In this document: positions 8,741 to 17,773 of the stretch, piece by piece
How positions within the stretch are numbered: the first letter of the stretch is position 1
How the letters are laid out: each line of letters starts with the position of its first letter
Assembly (NCBI GenBank): GCA_014896315.1
Contig: JADBKP010000003.1
Location: 246,134 to 310,133 of the forward strand
From: Limnochordales bacterium
GTDB lineage: Bacteria > Bacillota > Limnochordia > Limnochordales > DUMU01
DNA: 64,000 nt
Direction of reading: 5' to 3'
Notes under the pieces: model-generated
What the model saw: only the letters and a program-made list of their open reading frames with translations
Told to the model about the DNA's origin: nothing
Databases searched by the model: none
Translations under genes and position numbers: made by a program

Positions 8741-10066
8741 TTACTCCCGATTGGCAAGGGCTTCCCGGACCACTCGCAAGCGTGCACCATGGAGCGGGTA
8801 ATACCAGATGGCTACGAATGCGAGGAGCAAGAGCAGCGCCGGGATCCCGGAAAGGAGAAGCCGCATGACCATCAGCGCTGCTTGTGGCTGTACCGCCGCA
8901 TCCGGCACGTAACCGCTGGCGTCCAGAAGCCGCGTCACCAGAACCGCCTGGATCGAAATCCCCAAGCGGAAGATGAAGGCCTGGATTCCGAAGTACGCTC
9001 CCTCGCGGCGCTGTCCTACTCTAACCTCGTCTTCGTCGATGATATCGGCCAGCAGGACGTCAAAGAGCATCATCAAGGCGGCCAGAGCCACTCCTACGAG
9101 CGCCCCCGTTACCAGCGCGGTCAGAAGATCAGAGGCCAACCAGAATCCCCACAAAAAGATGGCAAAAAGGGCTGTGCCGACCAGCATCACGTGACGGGCG
9201 CCCTTGCGGATCGTGTACCTGCTCCAGAAAGGCATGGCCGCGAACGCAAAAGCAAAGACCGTAAGAAGAAGCAGCGACGTTTGAAAACTATCGAGGCCGA
9301 GGACATATTTCGTATAGAAAGGCAGGACCGCCGTCAGAATGAGAAAGACCAGCTGAACCAGGAAATTGCCGGCCACATAAAACGCAAAGGAACGGTTGGC
9401 TAAAGTGTAGCGAAGTGCGTCCACAAGGCCCAGCGGCGGCGCTGAGCCGGCCTGGCGGTTTGAAGAGCCTGCGTGCCGCTCCTGGCTGCCAAGAAGCGAG
9501 ATAAAGATCGAAATGCCGGAAATCAGGGCGAAGATCAGACCCATAGCAGGCCAACCCCAGCTACCGTAGATAGCGGGCGCAAGAGCGATGCCCAACACCA
9601 TACCGAGAATACCGAACATCTGCCGATAAGCGGACACCCGGCTTCTCTCCGCCAGTGACACAAACATCTCCGGAAAGAGAGCGGTCCAGTTTAGGATCAC
9701 TAGCGTGTACAGGCCATCCCAGAGGAAAACAAGCAGCGCATAGTAGGCAATCAACTTGCCGGCCTCAGCAGCTGTATAGGGCGGCCGCCACAATAAGTAG
9801 AAGGCGATCATCAGAGGTATGGTTCCCAGAGCTATGTAAGGCCTGCGCCGGCCAAAACGGGTAGACGTGCGGTCCGAAATCAGTCCGAAGAGAGGATCAT
9901 TGATGGCATTCCAGATACCGTAAAGAAACATCACGTTGCCTATGGCGATCTTCGCAGCCTTGAGAGTATCCACGTAGAAGAAGAGTATGTAAGTGTTGAA
10001 GGCCTGCGACAGGAGCGCAGACCCCAGTGAACCGAAGCTGTAGGCCAGTTTCCGCCACGTCTCCAT
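8741..10066 (-). CDS. GPH family (glycoside-pentoside-hexuronide) cation symporter, MFS type
   Basis: Integral membrane sugar:cation symporter (MelB/XynB-like) of 441 residues with about 12 membrane helices. Near the start it has the family features YSFGSLGSALLSQAFNTY and FLYGIWNAINDPLFGLISDRT, followed by RFGRRRPYI, the conserved basic loop between helices 2 and 3. The ATG at 10066 is preceded by AAGGAGG about 12 bases away; two upstream ATGs (10114, 10090) are in frame but less likely. Neighbours are a solute-binding protein (downstream) and a secreted GHL10 glycosidase (upstream), suggesting uptake of the sugars released. Substrate specificity cannot be called. Confidence 0.88.
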   Translation of the reverse strand: METWRKLAYSFGSLGSALLSQAFNTYILFFYVDTLKAAKIAIGNVMFLYGIWNAINDPLFGLISDRTSTRFGRRRPYIALGTIPLMIAFYLLWRPPYTAAEAGKLIAYYALLVFLWDGLYTLVILNWTALFPEMFVSLAERSRVSAYRQMFGILGMVLGIALAPAIYGSWGWPAMGLIFALISGISIFISLLGSQERHAGSSNRQAGSAPPLGLVDALRYTLANRSFAFYVAGNFLVQLVFLILTAVLPFYTKYVLGLDSFQTSLLLLTVFAFAFAAMPFWSRYTIRKGARHVMLVGTALFAIFLWGFWLASDLLTALVTGALVGVALAALMMLFDVLLADIIDEDEVRVGQRREGAYFGIQAFIFRLGISIQAVLVTRLLDASGYVPDAAVQPQAALMVMRLLLSGIPALLLLLAFVAIWYYPLHGARLRVVREALANRE

Positions 10067-10292
10067 GGGCACTCCACCCCTCCTTGCCATGGTATTCCAC
10101 GGCCTTGAGTGCAATCCTTGTTATCTGCCCGTGACTTTCGTATTCCGCTGCCGATATCAGCAAAGGGAAGGGGAGGCGATACGGCGATGTTTCCACCTGA
10201 TCCTGTGATCAGGATATGAGGATTGGCTAAGGCTGGTCGATGCGGCCCGCCTCCCCGGCCAAGCGGTTCGGCAGGCCGCAGCCGAAAGGTAG

Positions 10293-12269
10293 TCAAGAGC
10301 CATAACCGAGGCCAGCCGGACGCAGCCGCCAAGCCTCCGCCGCCGCGATGCTCCTCAGCTGCAACAGTTTCTCCCGAACCACGGACCAGAGGGCAAGCTC
10401 GGCGCTGACGGAGGGGGAGGTAGCGGTGCCTGAAGTGGCTGACGGCAAAGCTTCGAGCAACGACGCTGTGCTCTGCTGCAGCCTGTACCAGTCTATGTAC
10501 GTAGTCAGCCTTCCGACTGTCTGGCGCAGGGCCAGCACCCGGTTGAGGTAGCTTGCATGCCCGGCAACCACCTCAGCTGTCAGGCCGGCCGCCTCGGGTC
10601 TCTCCCGCACACCGTTCACCAGCAACGCCAGCTGGTTGACCACCGCACGCGCCCCTTCGGCCGGTGCGAGGACGGGGTTTATCGCCGGCTGCCGGAACGC
10701 CCCCTCCCGCAGCAACCGCCGATGCTCGAGGCGCAGATGCGGGTAGGCGAAGATCCGGTACCCGGCCGCCCCTTGCCGTTGAACGACACGAATCTGCTGC
10801 AACAGGCCAAGGGCACCCCAGGGCGACTCATCAATGGACAAGATCGAAAGGCTCGGGGCAAGCATGACCCGCCCCTGTGCCAGCTGGTCGACATTGATCA
10901 TTTCACGTCTCACAACCGCCGGATTGTCCGTATAGGTCAGGGGGGAGAGCAAGTTCGGAATCCGTCGCTCAACCCACACCGGCCAATTCTGGTGCAGAAG
11001 CAGAGCTTGCTGATACGTACCCCCTCCCCAGGGAGCAACTATGGGGGCGACCGAGACAGCCAGGCCGGGACGCTCCCGGCGGGCCGCCCCGACGACCCGG
11101 AAGAGAAGGCTCGAGATGATCTCCTGACGGAAAGAATTCCAGACCTGATACTCTGCCGGCAGATCCTCCGGGCGGAAATCGGCGCTCCCCCGGCGGCCGG
11201 CCGGGATCGGCTCCAGAGCGCGGGGGTCAAAGCCGTAGAGGTTTTGGAACTGTGCAACCGTCACCGGGTCGTAGCTGTAATCAAGATCAGTTCCGTAGTT
11301 GTTGGGATAGCGTACGTAGTCGAACTGCAGGCCGTCGACCTCATAACGACGGACCAGGTCGGAGATCTGGTTGGTGAGATAGTCGCGGACCTCCGGGTGG
11401 GCGGGGTTCAGCCAGACAAAGTTGTAGGGTACGGTCTGGAGCCTTCCGTCCTGCATCACCGCCGCCCAGTCGGGATGGCGGGAGAGTACCGGCCCCGGCT
11501 CTCCCGTCGCCGTAGCAAAGAGCAGCTTGATCCAGGGAAAGACCGCCAGTCCCTCCTCATGCGCAGCGGCAATCAGCTCTTGCAGGGGGTCAAGCCCGGC
11601 GGCTGCCAGCTCGGGAGCTTGTTCACCCCAGGAGGAGGGGTAGATCAGATATCCGTCATCCCGCAGCGTCTCAACAAAGAGGGCGTTGAAACCCGAACCC
11701 CTCGCCATGCTGGCCAGAAGCTCAAGATCGCCCTCGTTCGTGGCCATACGTGAAAGCGAGGAGGCATCTGTAGCCAGAATCCTGATCTCCACCGGCCGGG
11801 AAGGAATCAGAGAGATGTAGAGGTCGGCCAGGTCGGTTGCAAGACGGTTGATGGCCGACTCCAGCTGATCTGTCGAAAGTTGACCGGACTGTGTGGCGGA
11901 GATGTTACCTTCGCCTGCCGCCGGCTTCAGGATCCCCTGCTCGACCCTTCTTAACTCGGCCTCCACCTCCTGTATTCCCTGCGCCAGTGTTTGCCAGTCA
12001 TCTCCTAACTCGCCGATCAGGGCCCGCAGCGGTGCTTCGGCCGACATCTCCCTGATTTCAGGGAGAAGGCTGTTGATTCTCTCCCAGGTGGCCGCGGCTT
12101 CATGGGAGAGGCCGGCAGCCGGCGTTGTGCTCGTGGCAGCCGCTCCCGCATGACCCGGGCCGGCAGTTCCAACTGCTGCTCCCGTCAGGATCCCAACGAG
12201 AACGAGCAAGACCCGCGTCCCCATCCACCTGTGACCTGATCCCCAGCTTGTCACGCTTACCACCCCCAT
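10293..12269 (-). CDS. Secreted GHL10-type glycosidase (DUF187 family) with helical N-terminal region
   Basis: Exported protein of up to 658 residues. A signal segment (GTRVLLVLVGILTGAAVGTAG) is followed by a region of about 130 residues rich in helix-forming sequence (residues 50-180), then a TIM-barrel of the glycosyl-hydrolase-like 10 (DUF187) family. Family features are FNALFVETLRDDGYLIYPS, VFPWIKLLFA, HPDW, VWLNPAHPEVRDYL and the barrel segment VDGLQFDYVRYP. The C-terminus is another helical region. The start is unsure: ATG at 12269, GTG at 12254 (with GGGGGTGG before it) or ATG at 12224. A second, shorter homologue is at 60660-62042. The substrate is not established; some relatives act on peptidoglycan-like or polysaccharide glycans. 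Confidence 0.85.
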   Translation of the reverse strand: MGVVSVTSWGSGHRWMGTRVLLVLVGILTGAAVGTAGPGHAGAAATSTTPAAGLSHEAAATWERINSLLPEIREMSAEAPLRALIGELGDDWQTLAQGIQEVEAELRRVEQGILKPAAGEGNISATQSGQLSTDQLESAINRLATDLADLYISLIPSRPVEIRILATDASSLSRMATNEGDLELLASMARGSGFNALFVETLRDDGYLIYPSSWGEQAPELAAAGLDPLQELIAAAHEEGLAVFPWIKLLFATATGEPGPVLSRHPDWAAVMQDGRLQTVPYNFVWLNPAHPEVRDYLTNQISDLVRRYEVDGLQFDYVRYPNNYGTDLDYSYDPVTVAQFQNLYGFDPRALEPIPAGRRGSADFRPEDLPAEYQVWNSFRQEIISSLLFRVVGAARRERPGLAVSVAPIVAPWGGGTYQQALLLHQNWPVWVERRIPNLLSPLTYTDNPAVVRREMINVDQLAQGRVMLAPSLSILSIDESPWGALGLLQQIRVVQRQGAAGYRIFAYPHLRLEHRRLLREGAFRQPAINPVLAPAEGARAVVNQLALLVNGVRERPEAAGLTAEVVAGHASYLNRVLALRQTVGRLTTYIDWYRLQQSTASLLEALPSATSGTATSPSVSAELALWSVVREKLLQLRSIAAAEAWRLRPAGLGYGS

Positions 12270-12295
12270 GCTGCCACACCGCGCCGGGACTGAAT

Positions 12296-13691
12296 CTACC
12301 TGCTACCACGCACTGTCGTTCTCTTGGCCCAATAGTTGTCGAGAATCGTTTGAATCTCGCTGTTTATCCTCTTGAGGGCATTTTCAGGGTCAATTGAACC
12401 ACTTAGCGGTGCCCACAGCCCGTTGATTACGGCGTTGTAGATATCCATGTGAACTGGCAGTACCGGGAAAGCCACGTCATTGTCCAGGTACTTGATGATA
12501 AGCGGCCAATTGCTGCCGATTTTTCGCATATACTCCGGGTTGAGGTTGAACCGGCGGATGGAAGCGGGGCGCCCCTGTTGCAGCATGAAGTAGCCTGCCC
12601 CCCGTTCATCGGTGGTGATGAATTTGAGGAAGAGCCAGGCCGCCTCCTGCTTCTCCGGCGACAATCCCTTCGGGATGGCGTAGCCCCATCCCCATTGGAA
12701 ACCGGCAATACCGCGCGGCTTGGAGTTTCGGGTTGTTTTCGTTGTATGGGGCCGGCATCACACCCCAGTTGAAGTTCTTGGGGGCCTGGTCCAGGATCAC
12801 CCCTATGACACTGGGATGCCCACCAATCATGGCCTGCTTACCCTGGACGAAGGGACCTGCTGGAGTCTGGCCGGCCCGGAAGGCGTCGATGGCCGCCGCC
12901 CCTCCCAGCGCTTTCTGGTTGAGGTCGATGGCGACGAACCGCAGCGCCTCTATGGCTTCCTGGCTGTCGAAAAGCGCCCGCCGCCGGTCGTCGCTGATGA
13001 TCTGTCCGCCGTTGGCGTATGTCATATGCACTACCATCGGCGGATGGGTATCAATTGCCAGCTGGGTCACGCGCCCCTGGGCATTGATCCGGGTGAGCTT
13101 CCTGGCAGCCTGCTGGAAGGCGCGCCAGGTGACCGGCGGATGCTCCGGGTCGAGACCGGCCTCTTCGAACAATCGCTTGTTGTAGAAGTACATGCTCCCC
13201 TCACCCGAGACGCTGGGCAGCGGCAGGCTCCACAGTTCACCATCCCAGATGAAGGCCTGTACCTCGGCGGCGAAAAACTCCTTAAGGTCGAGCTTGTCCC
13301 GCTGAACGAACTGCGTGATCGGAATAATCGCCCCCATGTCCGACAGGGCCGCCAGCTCCTGCCGCAAGACCATGGTGAGCTCGGCCGGCGCACCGGCTGC
13401 ATAGGCAGCCAGGACCTTAGCGCTCCGGTCCGACCACCCCTGCACTTCGTTGCGCACATCGATCCAGGGGTATTCGGCCTCAAAACGGCGTATTACCTCA
13501 TCCATCCATTCTTTGCGGGGGCCATCCCACCAGTTCCAGAAACGGATGAGTACTTTCTGTTTGGTCGACGTTGCTCCCTCCGCCGCCGCTGCCGTCCCGC
13601 TTGCCGCCAAAGCAACGGCAGCCAGCCCCAGAAGCAAAGCTCCCAGCGTTCCCACCCACCCGATCGCTACTGCTCGCCGCGTCTTCCGCAT
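12296..13691 (-). pseudogene. ABC solute-binding protein with a single-base frameshift
   Basis: A sugar-type family 1 binding protein split over two frames. The N-terminal part (start ATG at 13691 with GGAGGT upstream; signal peptide through about residue 36) runs in frame to NENNP, then the frame changes and continues as SKPRGIAGFQWGWGYAIPKG to WLFLKFITTDERGAGYFMLQQGRPAS and a stop at 12296. Removing one T from the TTT at 12726-12728 (one A on the coding strand) restores a continuous protein of about 464 residues: NENNPNSKPRG. No other damage is visible. It could be a recent pseudogene or a base-calling error. The next gene upstream, 13769-15088, is a paralogue. Confidence 0.85.
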
Positions 13692-13768
13692 TTGCGCATT
13701 ACCTCCGCAGTTCCCCGGAATATGGCAAAGGCCGGGCAAGACCCGGCCCAAAACTGGATAACAGACCC

Positions 13769-15088
13769 TCACTTCCCGGCTTTGGATGCCCAGTACTTGT
13801 CGAGGATCGCCTGAATCTTCTCGTTCAGCTCGTTCAGACCGTTTCTTACATCCTTTTCGTTGTTGAGGATCTGGCCGCCGATCTCCTTTACGGTGTTGTA
13901 GACCTCCCCGTAATTGGGCCGCCAGTATTCAACCGGTATGGCGTACGGGGCTCCCTTGATGAAGACTAGCCAGTCCACGTCCGGACGCTGCTTCTTAAAC
14001 TGCTCGACAAAAAGCAAGGCACCATCCTTGGTCGGCGGGATAGCGTTGTACCCGTACACGGCCATTCCCGGCAGCACATCAGGACGGGACAGATACTTGA
14101 TCAGCTCCCAGGCGGCTTCGGGGTTGGGACCACCATTGATCATGTTGATGGTGTTGAGGTAGAGGAGAACCTTCGGGCCAGCGGGGCCGCGCGGCTTGGC
14201 CGCCAGGTCGAATTTCAGGTCCTTGCGGTTGATGTAGTTGCCGGCACGGGTGGTAAAGTCAATGAGCATGCCAGCGACGCCCCGATCGAAGGCGACACCG
14301 CCCAGGTTAAGTGCGAGGCGCTCCTGATAGGTAGGGCTGATGTGATATCTGAACTGAATATCCCGAGCCAGCTCGTACGCCTTTACCACCCCAGGAGAGT
14401 CGTACTGGGCCTTCCGGAAATCCGACGAGAAGGGGAACGAGCCGAAAGAGGCGGCAACCGTATCCAGGTGACCGATCCCGTCGATACCCCAGATCTCCGG
14501 AATACCGTCACCATTGGTGTCTTTGGTAAGCTTTTTGCCGTACTCTATGAATTTGTCCCACGTCCAGCTGGTATCGTTGTAGTCATGGGGAGGTTCGGGA
14601 AGACCGGCCTGGTTGAAAAGTTCAACGTTGTAGATAAGTGCATCGGTAAACATCGCAATTGGCAGACCGTACCGTTTCCCCTGAAACGTGCTGGCCTCAA
14701 GGGTCGGCTGGAAGTACTGGCTGAGATCGAACTTATCCCGGTTGATTAGCGGCGTGAGATCCTTCCAGACGCCCTGCTCTACGTACTGGTTTGAGGCATA
14801 CATGCCCGCCGACAGCCACATGTCGGGAACAGCACCGCTCACAAGAAGACTCTGGAACTTGGTGTACTGGGGCCACGGGACACGTATCGTCTCCACTTTG
14901 ACGCCGGGGTGAAGCTTCTCAAAGCCCTTCAGGACACTGTCTTGATACTTATTCCGCTCGTCCACTGCCTCTAGCGAAGTGAACACCTGCACCTTACCGC
15001 TGATCTGCGCAGCGCAGACCGGGATTGTTGCTGCCACGGCCAGCAGCACGGTCGTGGTCAATCCAGCGGCGATTCGCTTTAACCTCAC
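13769..15088 (-). CDS. ABC sugar-type extracellular solute-binding protein
   Basis: Family 1 solute-binding protein of about 439 residues. Signal peptide: RLKRIAAGLTTTVLLAVAATIPVCAAQ, with probable cleavage at CAA-QIS. The mature part begins GKVQVFTSLEAVDERN and contains NAIPPTKDGALLFVEQFKK near the C-terminus, as in other UgpB-like proteins. Start choice: the GTG at 15088 has GGGGGTG seven bases upstream; the frame also has a TTG at 15103. It lies 77 bases upstream of the frameshifted binding-protein gene on the same strand, so the two were probably one transcript. No permease lies beside it. The ligand is unknown. Confidence 0.88.
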   Translation of the reverse strand: MRLKRIAAGLTTTVLLAVAATIPVCAAQISGKVQVFTSLEAVDERNKYQDSVLKGFEKLHPGVKVETIRVPWPQYTKFQSLLVSGAVPDMWLSAGMYASNQYVEQGVWKDLTPLINRDKFDLSQYFQPTLEASTFQGKRYGLPIAMFTDALIYNVELFNQAGLPEPPHDYNDTSWTWDKFIEYGKKLTKDTNGDGIPEIWGIDGIGHLDTVAASFGSFPFSSDFRKAQYDSPGVVKAYELARDIQFRYHISPTYQERLALNLGGVAFDRGVAGMLIDFTTRAGNYINRKDLKFDLAAKPRGPAGPKVLLYLNTINMINGGPNPEAAWELIKYLSRPDVLPGMAVYGYNAIPPTKDGALLFVEQFKKQRPDVDWLVFIKGAPYAIPVEYWRPNYGEVYNTVKEIGGQILNNEKDVRNGLNELNEKIQAILDKYWASKAGK

Positions 15089-15284
15089 CTTTTGCACCCC
15101 CAATTACGTCTCTCGTCACTTCAACCTTGAATTCTCCACTGCTGGGAACTTTCCTCCCCGTTATCATCTTCTGACGGTGCAGTTCTACAGAGCCGGCCGA
15201 GCCGGAATCGGCTGACCCGCAGCAGGCCGGTACGCTTCCCCTGACCACCACAGCCCGCACCTGTGCAGACCGGCCGCGAACGCG

Positions 15285-15313
15285 AAAAAGGGACTGGTCA
15301 TCGGACCAATCCC
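15285..15313 (-). terminator. Intrinsic terminator of the hydrogenase operon
   Basis: On the minus strand GGGATTGGTC and GACCAGTCCC form a 10-bp stem with one G-T pair and the loop CGAT, followed at once by TTTTT. It lies 35 bases after the stop of the ECF-like gene (15348), the last gene of the hydCBA run. Confidence 0.75.
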
Positions 15314-15347
15314 CTCACCGGCTGCCTGCGTACCGGGTGCCCGCCTC

Positions 15348-15878
15348 TTACGATCTCTTGAGAACCGACCGTACGGCCGGCCAAAGGATGAGAACAATAA
15401 CCCCGCCGGTAAGGGCGGTGAAGAGTTGCGGCCACTGCATGGCTGCCGCCAGCTTGTCGGGAACATGAACGATCCGGGCGACGGCCAGAGCCAGGAAACC
15501 GGCTTTCAGGCCCGAGGCAAGGACCACACCGAGCACGCTCAGGAGAGCCCAGGCCCCGGCCCGAGCGACGAATCCGGCCACCGGCCGCTGGCTGAGCCAG
15601 AAAACCAGCACCAAGATGGCGTTACCCACGGCGATGAAGGGAACGAGGGGGGCTGCTGCCGGAGCCAGAATCCCCCGCCAGAGAGCGATGACGGGGGTGA
15701 GGGCTCCAACCACCACCCCGTACCCCGGAGGTGCCGACAAGGCGGTCATGTAGAGCACTGCATTGACGGCGCTCCCTGTGATCAATTGCGGCAGCCCCAG
15801 CATCTGCACGCTCATGGCCAGGGCTAGAAGCACCGCGCTGCGCGTCAGATACCGGACATGCTGACTGGCCTGCGACAT
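15348..15878 (-). CDS. ECF transporter S component-like membrane protein
   Basis: Integral membrane protein of 176 residues with about five or six helices, resembling substrate-binding S components of energy-coupling-factor vitamin/metal transporters: YLTRSAVLLALAMSVQMLGLPQLITGSAVNAVLYMTAL at the start, then two hydrophobic pairs and a basic end (VRSVLKRS). The ATG at 15878 has GGGAGG close upstream. It follows hydA on the same strand, with the hydA stop at 15935, and ends in a terminator, so it is part of the hydrogenase operon. That link suggests a role in supplying a cofactor or metal for the hydrogenase, but this is inference. No EcfA or EcfT gene is in the window. Confidence 0.75.
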   Translation of the reverse strand: MSQASQHVRYLTRSAVLLALAMSVQMLGLPQLITGSAVNAVLYMTALSAPPGYGVVVGALTPVIALWRGILAPAAAPLVPFIAVGNAILVLVFWLSQRPVAGFVARAGAWALLSVLGVVLASGLKAGFLALAVARIVHVPDKLAAAMQWPQLFTALTGGVIVLILWPAVRSVLKRS

Positions 15879-15934
15879 CTTGCCTCCCGTCCCGTCCCGG
15901 CATTCCTGGACCGTCGTGCAATCCTCCTGCCGCT

Positions 15935-17758
15935 TCAACCCTCTTTCTCCCGGGTAGCCGCGACCAGCTCATAGGCATCCTGGGGTTGGTAGTGGGTGTG
16001 CAGCAGGTGGTGCGCCGTGCTTGAACCCGGTTCACCCAGGAACTCTGCATACACCTTCTGAATTGCCGGGTTCCGATGCGACAGGCGGATCTCCTTCTTC
16101 TGGTCGATAGCGTACAGCCCCGCAGCCCTCTTTTGTGCATGCAAGCCGCGAGCTGCCTTCACTTCCGGACGCAGCTGCCCGCCGCCGTCCACACATCCGC
16201 CCGGGCAGGCCATCACTTCCACGAAGTCATACTGCTTGTACTCGCCCGACTCGAGCAACCGGCGGGCTCCGGCCAACCCGCTTACCACTGCACAACGCAC
16301 CGCCGTACCGTCTATGGTAATCGTTGCCGTGCGCAGGTTGTCCCAGCCGCGCACCGCCTCAAACTCGAGCGGCGCAGGATCCTTGCCCGAAACCAGGTAG
16401 TAGGCGGTACGGAGCGCAGCCTCGGCCACGCCACCGCTCGCTCCGAAGATGGCCCCCGCACCCGTCGACTCACCGAGGGGCGAATCGAACGGCTGCGGTT
16501 CGAGCTTGCCAGGATCGATACCGGCCTGCGCCATCAGGCGCTCCAGCTCGCGGCTGGTCAGAACGATGTCCACATCGGGCCTGCCATCACGGCCGAGTTC
16601 GGGGCGGCTCGCCTCAAACTTCTTCGCCGTGCAGGGCATGATGGAGACCACCGTAATGCGGGCCGGATCAACGCCGATCTTCTGAGCGTAGTATGTCTTC
16701 AGCAGCGCCCCCAGCATTCCCTGAGGCGACTTGCAGCTGGACAGGTGCTCGACCTGTTCCGGGAAGTAGAGTTCAACGAAGCGCACCCAGGCCGGGCAGC
16801 AGGAGGTGAAAATCGGCAGCCGTTCCCCCCGCTTGAACCGTTCCACAAACTCGTGGGTCTCCTCCATGATGGTCAGGTCGGCACTGAACTGAGTGTCGAA
16901 GACGGCCCGGAAACCGAGGGCCTTCAGCCCGGCCACAATTCGCTCCGAGAAGTCCTCAGGGATCTCGTCCCGGCTGACACCCCGACTGTCCGCCCAAGCC
17001 TCCCCCATGGTCACTCGCACGGCCGGCGCAATCTGAGCGACCACATACCGATCGGGATCGTTCAAGGCCTGCCAGACCCGGGCGGTATCATCATGCTCAG
17101 TCAGCGCACCCGTGGGACATACCACGGTGCACTGGCCACAGAAAGTGCAACCGCTCTCTGCCCACGGCATCTCAAACGGTGGGGAGACCTTCGTCTTAAT
17201 ACCCCGCCTCACCAGGCTTATGGCATTGACCTCCTGCACTTCCGAACAGACCCGGACGCACCGCTGACAGAGGACACACTTCTCCGGATCATAGGCAAGG
17301 GCCGGGCTGCTCAAATCCGGTTCAAAGTGGCGGAGCATCTCCTCATACTGTTTCTGCCGCACCCCGTACTCGGCTGCCAGCGCCTGCAACTCGCAGTCCC
17401 CCGACCTCTGGCAGAAGAGGCACTCATTGGGGTGGTCGCCAAGCAACAGCTGCAGTACCTCCCGGCGTGCCTCCCGAACCCGTGCCGAGTTGGTGTAGAT
17501 CTCCATGCCGTCCCGAACCGCAGTCGTGCAGGCAGTTTGCAACTTGGGGACTCCCGCAATCTCCACCAGGCAGAGTCGGCAGGCCCCGATACCCGGCAAC
17601 CCTTCGAGGTAGCAGAGGCTGGGAACAGAGAAACCGGCCTGCCGGAGTACTGTCAGGAGGTTTGCTCCCTCCGGGGCCCGCAGTACCTGCCCATTAACCT
17701 TAATCGTCACCATGGAAACGCTGGTGACCCCGTTTGCGTGAAGACTAGTCTCACTCAT
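15935..17758 (-). CDS. hydA: NAD-linked [FeFe] hydrogenase catalytic subunit HydA
   Basis: Catalytic subunit (607 residues) of a cytosolic trimeric, probably electron-bifurcating, hydrogenase that couples H2 with NADH and ferredoxin. Domains in order: [2Fe-2S] ferredoxin (residues 16-95, GIGACRLCLVEI), His-Cys type [4Fe-4S] (HPNECLFCQRSGDCELQ near 109-125), two [4Fe-4S] clusters (CVLCQRCVRVC near 161; CTFCGQCTVVCPTGAL near 204), then the H-cluster domain with all three motifs: L1 TSCCPAWVRF (318-327), L2 MPCTAKKFE (374-382), L3 EVMACPGGCVDGGGQ (514-528), and a short small-subunit region at the end. Gene order hydC-hydB-hydA. Length matches Thermotoga-type HydA. Confidence 0.97.
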   Translation of the reverse strand: MSETSLHANGVTSVSMVTIKVNGQVLRAPEGANLLTVLRQAGFSVPSLCYLEGLPGIGACRLCLVEIAGVPKLQTACTTAVRDGMEIYTNSARVREARREVLQLLLGDHPNECLFCQRSGDCELQALAAEYGVRQKQYEEMLRHFEPDLSSPALAYDPEKCVLCQRCVRVCSEVQEVNAISLVRRGIKTKVSPPFEMPWAESGCTFCGQCTVVCPTGALTEHDDTARVWQALNDPDRYVVAQIAPAVRVTMGEAWADSRGVSRDEIPEDFSERIVAGLKALGFRAVFDTQFSADLTIMEETHEFVERFKRGERLPIFTSCCPAWVRFVELYFPEQVEHLSSCKSPQGMLGALLKTYYAQKIGVDPARITVVSIMPCTAKKFEASRPELGRDGRPDVDIVLTSRELERLMAQAGIDPGKLEPQPFDSPLGESTGAGAIFGASGGVAEAALRTAYYLVSGKDPAPLEFEAVRGWDNLRTATITIDGTAVRCAVVSGLAGARRLLESGEYKQYDFVEVMACPGGCVDGGGQLRPEVKAARGLHAQKRAAGLYAIDQKKEIRLSHRNPAIQKVYAEFLGEPGSSTAHHLLHTHYQPQDAYELVAATREKEG

Positions 17759-17773
17759 GCTGCTACCCCCACC

